From contig NZ_LKDW01000020.1 of NCBI RefSeq assembly GCF_001401805.1, positions 1-64,000 of the forward strand: a stretch of DNA of 64,000 nt, written 5' to 3'. The notes under the pieces are model-generated. The model was not told where the DNA came from and did no database searches. It worked only from the letters and a program-made list of their open reading frames with translations. Below, piece after piece: positions 6,566 to 15,179 of this stretch. The stretch is from Pseudoalteromonas sp. P1-25. GTDB lineage: Bacteria > Pseudomonadota > Gammaproteobacteria > Enterobacterales > Alteromonadaceae. How positions within the stretch are numbered: position 1 is the stretch's first letter; each line of letters starts with the position of its first letter. The position numbers were made by a program, and so were the translations under genes.

Positions 6566-7879
6566 ATGTCACTTTTAAAATTTAGCCATGCACTTATCCT
6601 TACACTTGCTAGTACCCTACCGCTTACAAGCCATGCAGCGCTTAATAAAAATGAGCGTGAAATAGTAAAACAGGTCGATAAAAACATTCCCCAAGCACTT
6701 AAAGAAATAGAGCAAGCCGTAAATATTAATAGCGGTTCGCTTAATATTGAAGGTGTAAAAAAAGTAGGCGCGCTTACAAGCGAGCAACTAAAGGCCATTG
6801 GTTTTGAGGTTGAATGGTTAGATGGCAGCGCGTTTAACCGTGCAGGGCATGTATTAGCAACCCATGAGAGTAAAAACCCCGATGCAATAAAAATACTGAT
6901 GATCGGCCATCTTGATACGGTGTTTGCCAAACACGATAACTTTACGACCTATAAACAAATTGATGAACACACCGCAAGCGGCCCAGGTGTTGCCGATATG
7001 AAAGGCGGTAATACGATAATAATTACCGCGCTTAAAAGCTTACAAGCCCTTAATTTACTTGAAAACGTGAGCATAAAAGTACTGCTTACCGGCGATGAAG
7101 AAAGCAGCGGTCGTCCACTTAGTTTATCTAAAAAGGCGATTGTTGATGCAGCAATTTGGGCAGATGTAGCACTTGGTTTTGAGAACGGCGATAACAATAT
7201 TAAAACCGCGATGGCGGCGCGCCGTGGCTATACCGGCTGGACATTAAATGTAACGGCCAATGCTGCACATTCGTCGCAAATATTTAGTAAAAGTGTAGGC
7301 TATGGCGCTATTTACGAGGCGTCGCGTATTTTAAATGACTTTAGAGAGCAACTAGCTACACAACCTAATTTAACCTTTAACCCGGGGCTTATTGTAGGCG
7401 GTACAAATGCCGATTACAACAGTGCTAACTCGTCAGCCATAGCGTTTGGTAAAAGTAATGTAATTGCACAAACCGTGCATGTGGCGGGTGATTTACGTGC
7501 GCTTTCGCCAAAGCAGGTAGAGGGCGCTAAAAAAGTGATGCAGCAAATAGTGGCTAAAAGCTTAAATGGCAGCCAAGCCGAGCTTATTTTTGAAGACGGC
7601 TACCCACCAATGGGGCTTACCGAGGGTAATAAAAAGCTGCTTGCACTGTATAGCCAAGCAAGCCAAGACTTAGGTTATAACAAAGTGGTGGCTGCAAACC
7701 CTCGTAATGCCGGCGCTGCTGATATTTCGTTTGCTGCAAACCATGTTGATATGGCGCTGGATGGCCTTGGCCTAATGGGCAGTGGCGCACACACTAAAAA
7801 CGAAACCGCTGATTTAACCTCTCTAAATAAAAACACTGCTAAAACAGCGTTACTTATATACAGATTAGGGCAGTTATAA
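6566..7879 (+). CDS. M20 family metallopeptidase, exported
   Basis: Zinc-dependent exopeptidase or amidohydrolase of the glutamate carboxypeptidase type. The ATG at 6566 is chosen over an in-frame upstream start because it has GAGG 6 bases before it and yields a clean Sec signal (MSLLKFSHALILTLASTLPLTSHA written in two parts: basic start, hydrophobic core, cleavage at SHA-A). Metal motifs are visible: GHLDTV, then GPGVADMKGG, then DEESSGR, and a late GAADISF and GAHTKNE. 437 residues, normal for the family. Likely degrades peptides or gamma-glutamyl/folate-like compounds in the periplasm. Confidence 0.88.
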   Translation: MSLLKFSHALILTLASTLPLTSHAALNKNEREIVKQVDKNIPQALKEIEQAVNINSGSLNIEGVKKVGALTSEQLKAIGFEVEWLDGSAFNRAGHVLATHESKNPDAIKILMIGHLDTVFAKHDNFTTYKQIDEHTASGPGVADMKGGNTIIITALKSLQALNLLENVSIKVLLTGDEESSGRPLSLSKKAIVDAAIWADVALGFENGDNNIKTAMAARRGYTGWTLNVTANAAHSSQIFSKSVGYGAIYEASRILNDFREQLATQPNLTFNPGLIVGGTNADYNSANSSAIAFGKSNVIAQTVHVAGDLRALSPKQVEGAKKVMQQIVAKSLNGSQAELIFEDGYPPMGLTEGNKKLLALYSQASQDLGYNKVVAANPRNAGAADISFAANHVDMALDGLGLMGSGAHTKNETADLTSLNKNTAKTALLIYRLGQL

Positions 7880-7894
7880 ACGCAGACTTAGCCT

Positions 7895-8794
7895 TTATGG
7901 GTTAATAGGCTCTAACCGTTTGCCTGCTACTTGCAGCGCAAATTTACGCAACGTTTTAAGCTGCGGGCTTTCGGTTTGCCAATAGTGCCAATACAACGGT
8001 GTATCAATATAATATTCCGGGAATAAATCAACTAACTCCCCTTTTACCAGCGAGTCTCCTAGCTGTAAGGTCGGTAATAGCCCATAACCTAGCCCTGCTA
8101 TCATGGCTTGTTTAAATCCCTCTGACGAAGGGTAAATATGGGTAAACAGTGGGGCTGAGCCATTAATATCTGCTAAAAACTGGTGTTGTAACTTGTCATA
8201 CTCACTAAATACCAAGCATGGTAAATGTGCTAATTGCGAAAGCTCACTAAGCTTATGTTGTTTTATAAAATCAGGGCTTGCAATGGCTTTATAGCGTATG
8301 GCGCCAAGCGGGCTTACAAGCCCGCCATTTACTGGCTCGGGGGATGAGCTAATACACACCATTACTTCGCCGTCTTTCATTCTTTTATGGGCAATGGATT
8401 GATCTTCACTAATGACTTCAAAGCGTAATTTGCACGCAAGCTCTGTATCAAGCACAGCGAGTGCTTCGGGCAGCCAGGTTGCAAGCGAATCCGCATTAGC
8501 GGCAAGCTTTACGCTAAGCGGGGTGTTTAAATCTGTGTGCTCGTTGAGCGCCTCTACATTAAGGGCCACTTCTAACTGCAATACTTGCTGTAAATGGTTA
8601 AGTAAACGCTTGCCAAGTGCCGTGGGCGATGGCGGCTGGGTTCTTATTAATACGGGCTCGCCTAGTTTGGCCTCAAGCTGATGAATACGCCTGCTCACCG
8701 CCGATTGGGTAATAAATAATTTTTTTGAGGCCTTTTCAAATCCGCCTTCACTTATCACGGCGCTAAGCGCATTGAGCAACTGATAATCAATCAT
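7895..8794 (-). CDS. argP: LysR-family regulator ArgP
   Basis: 299 residues from the ATG at 8794 (MIDYQLLNALSAVISEGGFE), which matches the ArgP/IciA start; an earlier in-frame start is not needed. The helix-turn-helix is AFEKASKKLF-type followed by SAVSRRIHQLEAKLGEPV, and RTQPPSPTALGKRLL is typical of ArgP. It is divergent from argO. In E. coli ArgP activates the arginine exporter gene in response to arginine and is blocked by lysine; the same pairing here supports the name. Confidence 0.88.
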   Translation of the reverse strand: MIDYQLLNALSAVISEGGFEKASKKLFITQSAVSRRIHQLEAKLGEPVLIRTQPPSPTALGKRLLNHLQQVLQLEVALNVEALNEHTDLNTPLSVKLAANADSLATWLPEALAVLDTELACKLRFEVISEDQSIAHKRMKDGEVMVCISSSPEPVNGGLVSPLGAIRYKAIASPDFIKQHKLSELSQLAHLPCLVFSEYDKLQHQFLADINGSAPLFTHIYPSSEGFKQAMIAGLGYGLLPTLQLGDSLVKGELVDLFPEYYIDTPLYWHYWQTESPQLKTLRKFALQVAGKRLEPINP

Positions 8795-8899
8795 GAGTTT
8801 TACGCATATAACAATAAATATATTCATTGGATTTGTAACAGAATAGCCCCTACCCTGCAAGGCATTGAATAGCTGGTTTTATTTGGGTGGATTTAAAGT

Positions 8900-9502
8900 A
8901 TGTCGTTTTTGTCGGGTGTTATGCTTGGGCTGAGTTTAATTATTGCCATTGGGGCGCAAAATATTTGGATTTTAAGCCAGTGTATGGCGGGCGCTAACCG
9001 CTTTGTTTTAGCTGCAGTTTGCATACTTTGCGACGCCACTTTAATTATAGTAGGTGTATTTGCCGCTAATGAATTAAAGCTATGGCTGCCGGGGTTATTA
9101 CCGTGGTTAACGTGGGGTGGTATAGCCATGTTACTTTACTTAGCATTTGGCGCTGCGCGCAGTGCAATTAAAGGCACATCGGGGTTAAAAGTAACTCAGG
9201 TAATAAAAGTGAGCTGGTGGAAGACTGCCCTTGCGGCCCTTGCTATAAGCTTACTTAATCCACATGTTTATTTAGATACCGTGTTACTACTTGGCAGTAT
9301 TGGCGCACTTCAGCCTGCGCCTTTGCATTTTGCTATTGGCGCTTGCGTGGCCTCTGTTATTTGGTTTAGTAGCTTGGTGTTGTTTGCACCAAAATTAAAA
9401 AAGGTTTTAAGCTCCCCGTTTAGATGGCGCATATTTGATAGCTGTATTGCGGTTATTTTATGTTTTGTGGCCTTTCAGTTGTATAGCGTGCCTAGCCAAT
9501 AA
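8900..9502 (+). CDS. argO: LysE/ArgO-type basic amino acid exporter
   Basis: Inner-membrane exporter of 200 residues with six hydrophobic segments. Family signatures are IAIGAQNIWIL near residue 16 (the GAQN motif) and SLLNPHVYLDTVLLLGSIG near 115. It should export L-arginine and possibly lysine or canavanine. Divergent from argP with about 105 bases between, the expected control region. Confidence 0.92.
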   Translation: MSFLSGVMLGLSLIIAIGAQNIWILSQCMAGANRFVLAAVCILCDATLIIVGVFAANELKLWLPGLLPWLTWGGIAMLLYLAFGAARSAIKGTSGLKVTQVIKVSWWKTALAALAISLLNPHVYLDTVLLLGSIGALQPAPLHFAIGACVASVIWFSSLVLFAPKLKKVLSSPFRWRIFDSCIAVILCFVAFQLYSVPSQ

Positions 9503-9562
9503 GCCAAAACAGCGGTAGTTATGTATTTAACCAACGCTGTTGTTAGCTGTTTTTTAAAAAGA

Positions 9563-10360
9563 CTAAGACATTATTTTATACAGTAATTCTCGCACTGTGG
9601 CGGGCTCAAACGGCTTATCACAAATGGCATCAACTCCCGCTTGCGCAATATTAGCTAGGTGGGTGTCGTTTGCCTCTGAGCTCACCATTAAAATAGGAAT
9701 ATGCGAGTAAGCATTTGAGCCGCGTACTGTTTCGGTTAGCTCACGGCCGTCCATTTCTGGCATGTTGTAGTCGGTAACAATTAAATCAAACGACTGCTCG
9801 CTAAGGTGCTCGATTGCTTCTTTACCGTTTTCGGCTTCTACTGGCTCAGGAATACCCATGCCAGCGAGTACGCGTATAATGTGTTTACGTGCAAAGCGGC
9901 TGTCGTCTACTACAAGTACACGAAGTAGCGTTACATCAAAAAGTTCAAGCTCTACTTCTTCTTCGCTTATTATATCGAGGGTTGCTTTAAGTGCGCGAGT
10001 AATGGCTTTTGCGCTAAAAGGCTTAGGTAAAATAGCCAACACGCCCGATTGGCGTAATTGCTCAAGGTATTTTTTATTACGCTCGCTCGATATAAGCATA
10101 AAAGGTTGATGCTCTGTGGCAGGATTAAGTCTTATTTTTTGCAACAATGAGTCGGCTGTACCGTCAGATAAGTACATTGAACTAATCACTAAATCTGGGT
10201 GGTAGCTTTCAAGCATAGATAGAACTTGTTCTTGAGTAGCCGCTGTTTCAACTTGCTTAACCCCACTTTCTACAAGCGATTTTATTATTATTTTTTGCTG
10301 AACCTCTGAAGGTTCTACAAGTAAAATGGACAAATTTGCTATTGCAGTTAAGTCGCTCAT
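9563..10360 (-). CDS. Response regulator with two receiver domains
   Basis: 265 residues made of two REC domains and no output domain. The second (about 145-265) is complete: VVDDS, phospho-acceptor Asp in IVTDYNMPEMDG, and CDKPF with the conserved Lys. The first (about 10-130) keeps the LPKPF Lys but has Ser at the phospho-acceptor position (PDLVISS, Ser61) and only one acidic residue in the first loop (LLVEPSE), so it is probably not phosphorylated. Likely a CheY-like adaptor in chemotaxis or a two-component relay. Single gene, no kinase next to it. Confidence 0.88.
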   Translation of the reverse strand: MSDLTAIANLSILLVEPSEVQQKIIIKSLVESGVKQVETAATQEQVLSMLESYHPDLVISSMYLSDGTADSLLQKIRLNPATEHQPFMLISSERNKKYLEQLRQSGVLAILPKPFSAKAITRALKATLDIISEEEVELELFDVTLLRVLVVDDSRFARKHIIRVLAGMGIPEPVEAENGKEAIEHLSEQSFDLIVTDYNMPEMDGRELTETVRGSNAYSHIPILMVSSEANDTHLANIAQAGVDAICDKPFEPATVRELLYKIMS

Positions 10361-10481
10361 TCAAGTCTCTTTGGTATTGTTATAATCAGGATAATAATAA
10401 CATTATTGACTCGTTAATATTATATAAAGAGATTGTAATATTTGAGAAAACATTAGCAATCCCCTTAAAATATAGCACTTA

Positions 10482-11198
10482 TTAATTAGATTGAATGTAA
10501 TCTAATGCATTCATTTTTTTATACGTGACGTTAGCGTGCAAAATATGTGCAGGCTCAGGGTCAACTACCTCAACGGGTATATCGTAATTTCGTGCTATTT
10601 CAATTGCCATTTGCGTGATATTGACACTAAATGAAGTGCCCATAAATACAATTTTATCGGCATTGAGCATACGCTGCTGTGCTTCGGTTATTCTGTAAAG
10701 CTCGGTGTAGTATTCATCAAATAACAAAACAAAGGGCTTAAATGAATGATTTAGCTCAGGCGTTTGGTTTTGAATATTAAATAGCTCAAAAAGAGAGTCA
10801 TGCAGGCGGCTTTCGTCTACGCTATCCCACGGGGTCATAAGCGGTTTAACTGCTTCGCCTTGCTCATGAAATAATGTCATTTGATCGAGCCTGCCGTGTA
10901 TAGCAATGTAATTTTTGTTACCTGCTTTGCCATCAAGGCCATCTATATTTTGGGTAATTAAATTTTTATCGCTAAGCCAATGGTGAACGTCATTAGGGCC
11001 ATGATTCCGATAGGCTGCAAAACGGTTGTAATACCAAGCTAAAAACTCGCGTGGATTATTTTGATACATAGCTCGCGTGGCCATTTCCATGGGGGTGTAA
11101 TTTTTACTGCCTATAGTCCAAAAGCCATCTTCCCCTCTAAATGTAGGTATGCCGCTGGCTGCGCTTACCCCTGCGCCGGTAATATAAAGCGTATTCAC
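10482..11198 (-). CDS. Sir2-type NAD-dependent deacylase lacking the zinc cysteines
   Basis: 238 residues. NAD-binding GAGVSAASGIPTFRG at residues 8-22, TQNIDGL near 88, catalytic His in AIHGRLD near 104, GTSFSV near 190 and VDPEP near 216 identify a sirtuin. The protein has no cysteine at all, so the usual four-cysteine zinc module is absent and the region after the catalytic His is replaced by LDQMTLFHEQGE. Substrate class (deacetylase, desuccinylase, ADP-ribosyltransferase) is open. The start overlaps the stop of the upstream kelch gene as ATGA, so they form an operon. Confidence 0.82.
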   Translation of the reverse strand: MNTLYITGAGVSAASGIPTFRGEDGFWTIGSKNYTPMEMATRAMYQNNPREFLAWYYNRFAAYRNHGPNDVHHWLSDKNLITQNIDGLDGKAGNKNYIAIHGRLDQMTLFHEQGEAVKPLMTPWDSVDESRLHDSLFELFNIQNQTPELNHSFKPFVLLFDEYYTELYRITEAQQRMLNADKIVFMGTSFSVNITQMAIEIARNYDIPVEVVDPEPAHILHANVTYKKMNALDYIQSN

Positions 11199-12211
11199 TG
11201 TGTTACCTCGTACCCTAATACATCACTTATTACTTGCTGTTGGTTGTTCATTCCGCCAATACGGTATAAAAACCCATTGTGCTCAAGTAAGCCACGGTGA
11301 TCCATACTGCCAACAGCTACATTAGGTAATACTTGCCACGAGTTTTGCTTTATATTAAAACGCCACACATGGCTGCTCGCCGGAGCGGGCTTTTTATTGT
11401 AACCAATACCGTTGTAGTTATACGGGTTATTAGAGCCACCCAGCATGTAAATATTGCCATTGTAGCTAGTCGCAGCCATACGGTAATGCGACTCACCTGT
11501 AGGGTGCGGCAAAGTACGCCAATCTATTTTTAGCGGATTGCTTGCGTTAATAGTGCCTTTTAAACACTGCGCAACGCCTGCAAACGAGCGACGTGAATCT
11601 GGGTTGGCCTGGGTTTTAACCCCATCGCAAATAACTATAGTATTACCGCTAATGGCTGCTGCTTGGCCAAAAACAGCTTCTCCTAAAAACGGCGATGCCT
11701 GTTGCCATGTGTCAGTTTGGGTATCGTATACTTGTACTAAATTTACATTGCCATCGTTATGCCAACCGCTAATAAGGTATATGTAACGCTCTTTGTAACT
11801 TAGCGCTACGCTGTCATCAACTGGTACTGGCATACTTGCAAGGTGTTTATATGTATTGCTTTTTATATCAAAGCGGTAAACATCGGGGCTGGAAATTTCA
11901 GTATGATCGCTATCTACCGTATAACCACCAAATATATAAGCGTATTCACCTAAGCCCACAGCAGTACTGGCTAAACGCCCTTTTAAGGGTAAGCTTGAAG
12001 GTACACTCGCTTGCTGCTGCCATTCGTTCTCACCTAATTTAAGTGAAAACACCTTATTGTGCACATCAGTGTGTTGTTTGTTTTTACCAAGGCCCATAAA
12101 GCTTAAAAAATAGCGTTGGTTTTCAATAGTAACCTTAGCAACAGCATTGTTTGCAACGGGTTCGGGTAGAGCAGGAAGGCTTGTTAACGCAATAGAAAAA
12201 AGAAGGCTCAT
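11195..12211 (-). CDS. Exported kelch-repeat beta-propeller protein
   Basis: About 338 residues from the ATG at 12211. A short signal peptide (SLLFSIALTSLPALPEPVA) is followed by kelch motifs: YAYIFGGYTV, YIYLISGWHN, GNIYMLGGSNN and GFLYRIGGMNN, each with paired Gly and a following Trp-containing strand. This resembles the N-acetylneuraminate epimerase NanM fold, but no sialic-acid genes are nearby, so the name is not applied. Translationally coupled to the sirtuin gene, although one product is exported and the other cytoplasmic. Confidence 0.8.
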   Translation of the reverse strand: MSLLFSIALTSLPALPEPVANNAVAKVTIENQRYFLSFMGLGKNKQHTDVHNKVFSLKLGENEWQQQASVPSSLPLKGRLASTAVGLGEYAYIFGGYTVDSDHTEISSPDVYRFDIKSNTYKHLASMPVPVDDSVALSYKERYIYLISGWHNDGNVNLVQVYDTQTDTWQQASPFLGEAVFGQAAAISGNTIVICDGVKTQANPDSRRSFAGVAQCLKGTINASNPLKIDWRTLPHPTGESHYRMAATSYNGNIYMLGGSNNPYNYNGIGYNKKPAPASSHVWRFNIKQNSWQVLPNVAVGSMDHRGLLEHNGFLYRIGGMNNQQQVISDVLGYEVTQ

Positions 12212-12573
12212 AAACAATTAATATAAAAGTGACTAATATACTAAGGGTAAATTATTTTGCCCCTATGAACCAGACAACAGAAAGTAATTTGCCTTTTTAA
12301 AACATGAGCTCAAATGCGCTGCGTTTTACTTATTATTTAAAACAGCCGCCAATTTACACTTCCTTTAATTTAATTTTTAAGCATTGTGTTTAAAACTGCA
12401 AAACTTTAATAATTTTGAGCTAATTTTAAACATACGTGCTACCAAGCAATTTATACTTGTTAGTCCAATTAAGTGTACTTTTAGCCATATAAAGTATGCT
12501 AATATTTTGTGGTAACAAATGCTTTACAAAAATATATCCTGTTTTTGATTTTTGATCCTGTGGAGAAACCTAG
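12212..12573. other. Intergenic control region, divergent genes
   Basis: 362 AT-rich bases between the kelch gene (minus) and the TonB receptor gene (plus). I see no gene, no Fur-box match and no clear palindrome; it must hold both promoters. Confidence 0.5.
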
Positions 12574-14634
12574 GTGAAAATACCTAAAAAGTTAGTGTGC
12601 TCACTTATTATTGCCTCACCAATACTTGCTGCCGAACCATTAAACGACGATGACTTAGACCTTGATGCGTTAATGGGAATGGATGTGCAGGCCACCTCTG
12701 CAATGAAACGAGCACAATCGGCCTTTAATACAGCCTCGTCTATTTACGTACTAAGCAAAGAGCAAATTGAAAGTTCGGGAGCCACCTCTATTCCTGAGGC
12801 GTTAAAAATGGTGCCAGGACTTGCCGTAAGACAGCTTGATAACAATCAATGGGCTATTTCTGCCCGCGGGGTTGCTTCTCGTTATTCAAGCAAATTACTG
12901 GTAATGATAGATGGGCAAAGCTTATATACGCCGAAATTTGCCGCTGTTTACTGGGAGTCATTACATGTGCCCTTATACGACATTGAGCGCATTGAAGTTA
13001 TTCGAGGTCAGGGTGGGTTGTTATGGGGTAATAATGCAAATAACGGCGTTATTAATATCATTACTAAAAACAGCATAGATACTCGCAACACATACGCTAA
13101 AGCAATTACAGGTAATCAAATTAATGCAGATATAAGCCTTCGCCATGGCGGCGATATTTCAGATATTGGTAGTTACAGGGGCTATTACAATACTAAAAAT
13201 ACTGCACCTTCTAAAAAAGGCAGTCGCATTAAACCGAATGACTTTACTAAGCAACATTCCGGTGGCTTTAGAGCCGATTTTACGCCAAGCGATGAGTGGT
13301 CAATACTCTTCCAGGGGGATCATACTCACACGCAGCACGGTCAAAACCTTACTGGCGTTTTAGATTCGTCGAATCGTAGCCAGCAGTTTCCAACAACCGC
13401 TGACAGGCGCGACACGCGCTTAATGACCCGTGTTGAGCATCGCCTTTCTGAGAATGCAAATCAAATGTTGCAAATGTCGTGGCTTAAACAGCAAGGCGAT
13501 CAGCCCTATATAAATGAAGATTTTGAATCGATTGATATTGATTATCAAATGAACTTTATTGCCGGCGCATTACAGGTAGATTGGGGCCTAAATTATCGCT
13601 TTAATAATATTTCTTTCCAAGATAGTATTTTTATTAATAGCGATAAAGACTTAGATAATCTTTATCAATACGGTGCCATGCTACAAGCACAATACAGTGT
13701 TATACCTGATACGTTAAACCTCATTGTAGGTACAAAAATAGAGCATAACGATTTAACCGGCTGGGAAAACCAACCTTTAGTTCGTTTTACCTATCAACCA
13801 AATCACGATCACTTAGCTTGGGGCTCAATTTCTCGAAGTGTGCGTATTCCTACCCTGATTGAATATAATGATAACTTTAGAGTCAATGGCCAAAAAATTT
13901 CAGACGTCATTGGGATGCAATCGGGCGTACCCGAAATAGATGAATACCATATAGCCACATTTTTAAATGGGAACGATAAAGTAAAAGCTGAAAACTATAC
14001 CTCCTACGAGCTAGGTTACCGTGTATCTAAGGCTGACTGGTCTTTAGATGTTTCTGCGTTTAATACGCAAGCAGATGATGTTGCCGTAATTGGCTTAAAC
14101 CCTCACGTAGAACAATTTATACCTGCATTAAATTTTTACCTTTCAGGACAAATACCTCAAGCGTTTGCGGCACTGCAAAAAACAAGCTTAGATTACGACT
14201 TTGTCTCGCTCGGTGAAACCACCACCACCGGCGGTGATTTGTTATTTTCGATGCAACTAATAGACGACTTAAGCAGCGAAATTGGCTACAGCTACACTAA
14301 AATAGATTATGATTTACCTAATGCAACGCGCCCCACTATTGGCTACGACTCGATAAACAGGCAGTTATTTACAAAACTCAACTATCATCTGAATGAACAG
14401 CATACTGTTTTTGCTACATTAAGAGCCGAAAACTCAAGCACCTATAATACAGATAACTACACGGCGGTAGACCTTACATGGAACTGGAAAATAAACAACA
14501 ACTGGGCCACAGCCGTATCAGGCAAAAACTTATTTGCAGGCGCCCATATTGAATACGGCAATACTCGCGAAACATTTACGGTTCCTAATTACATAGACGA
14601 GTGTGTCACGTTTTCTGTTAGCGCAACATTTTAA
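12574..14634 (+). CDS. TonB-dependent outer-membrane receptor
   Basis: 686 residues with a GTG start (GGAG upstream) and a Sec signal (MKIPKKLVCSLIIASPILAA). Plug domain: SAFNTASSIYVLSKEQIESS, RQLDNNQWAISARGVASR, YDIERIEVIRGQGGLLWG; beta-barrel to the C-terminal Phe (SVSATF). No Fur box is visible upstream. It starts an operon with a YfiR-like protein (8-base gap) and a GGDEF-EAL protein (3-base gap). The linkage suggests that ligand binding or uptake is reported to c-di-GMP signalling rather than simple iron uptake. Ligand unknown. Confidence 0.9.
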   Translation: MKIPKKLVCSLIIASPILAAEPLNDDDLDLDALMGMDVQATSAMKRAQSAFNTASSIYVLSKEQIESSGATSIPEALKMVPGLAVRQLDNNQWAISARGVASRYSSKLLVMIDGQSLYTPKFAAVYWESLHVPLYDIERIEVIRGQGGLLWGNNANNGVINIITKNSIDTRNTYAKAITGNQINADISLRHGGDISDIGSYRGYYNTKNTAPSKKGSRIKPNDFTKQHSGGFRADFTPSDEWSILFQGDHTHTQHGQNLTGVLDSSNRSQQFPTTADRRDTRLMTRVEHRLSENANQMLQMSWLKQQGDQPYINEDFESIDIDYQMNFIAGALQVDWGLNYRFNNISFQDSIFINSDKDLDNLYQYGAMLQAQYSVIPDTLNLIVGTKIEHNDLTGWENQPLVRFTYQPNHDHLAWGSISRSVRIPTLIEYNDNFRVNGQKISDVIGMQSGVPEIDEYHIATFLNGNDKVKAENYTSYELGYRVSKADWSLDVSAFNTQADDVAVIGLNPHVEQFIPALNFYLSGQIPQAFAALQKTSLDYDFVSLGETTTTGGDLLFSMQLIDDLSSEIGYSYTKIDYDLPNATRPTIGYDSINRQLFTKLNYHLNEQHTVFATLRAENSSTYNTDNYTAVDLTWNWKINNNWATAVSGKNLFAGAHIEYGNTRETFTVPNYIDECVTFSVSATF

Positions 14635-14642
14635 GAGAGCCA

Positions 14643-15176
14643 ATGCTTAAGCTTTTAAATCGACTGCTTTACCTATTTTTATGCCTTGGGCTTTGTACAA
14701 GCCCAAGCGCCTTTGCTGTGCAAAAAGAATATGTACTTAAAGCAGGCTTTTTATATAACTTTGCCCGATTAGGGCAATGGCAATCAGCTAAAGAAAACAC
14801 GCCCGATTTTTTAATCTGTAGCCCCGATAGCCAATTTATAGCCATAGCCAATGCCGCTTTAGAAAATCGCAAAGTGCATAATCGCTACCTACGTAATAAA
14901 TACACCCCCCTTAAGACAACCGTACTTGAGGACTGTGATATAGTCTTTATTACCGATAATACCTACAAATTATGGTTAGAGGCTCACTCTGCCCTTGAGT
15001 TAAAAAATACAATGGTAGTTGGCGAAACCGATGGCTTTATAGCCGCAAATGGACATATTCGATTTTTTCTTTCAAGTAGTAAGGTACGCTTTGAAGTTGC
15101 CCCAAACAAGCTCAAAAAAGCAGGCATTACTATGAGCTCAAAAGTGCTTCGCCTAGCACGTGTAGTTGAGGGGTAA
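14643..15176 (+). CDS. YfiR/DUF4154 family periplasmic protein
   Basis: 177 residues with a signal peptide ending near CTSPSAFA. The mature part starts KEYVLKAGFLYNFARLGQW, which is the family hallmark (KAAFLYNFAKFTEW type), and ends with FEVAPNKLKKAGITMSSKVLRLARVV. In Pseudomonas YfiBNR, YfiR is the periplasmic inhibitor of a diguanylate cyclase. Here the next gene encodes a periplasm-sensing GGDEF-EAL protein, so the same partnership is likely. Confidence 0.85.
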   Translation: MLKLLNRLLYLFLCLGLCTSPSAFAVQKEYVLKAGFLYNFARLGQWQSAKENTPDFLICSPDSQFIAIANAALENRKVHNRYLRNKYTPLKTTVLEDCDIVFITDNTYKLWLEAHSALELKNTMVVGETDGFIAANGHIRFFLSSSKVRFEVAPNKLKKAGITMSSKVLRLARVVEG

Positions 15177-15179
15177 ATA

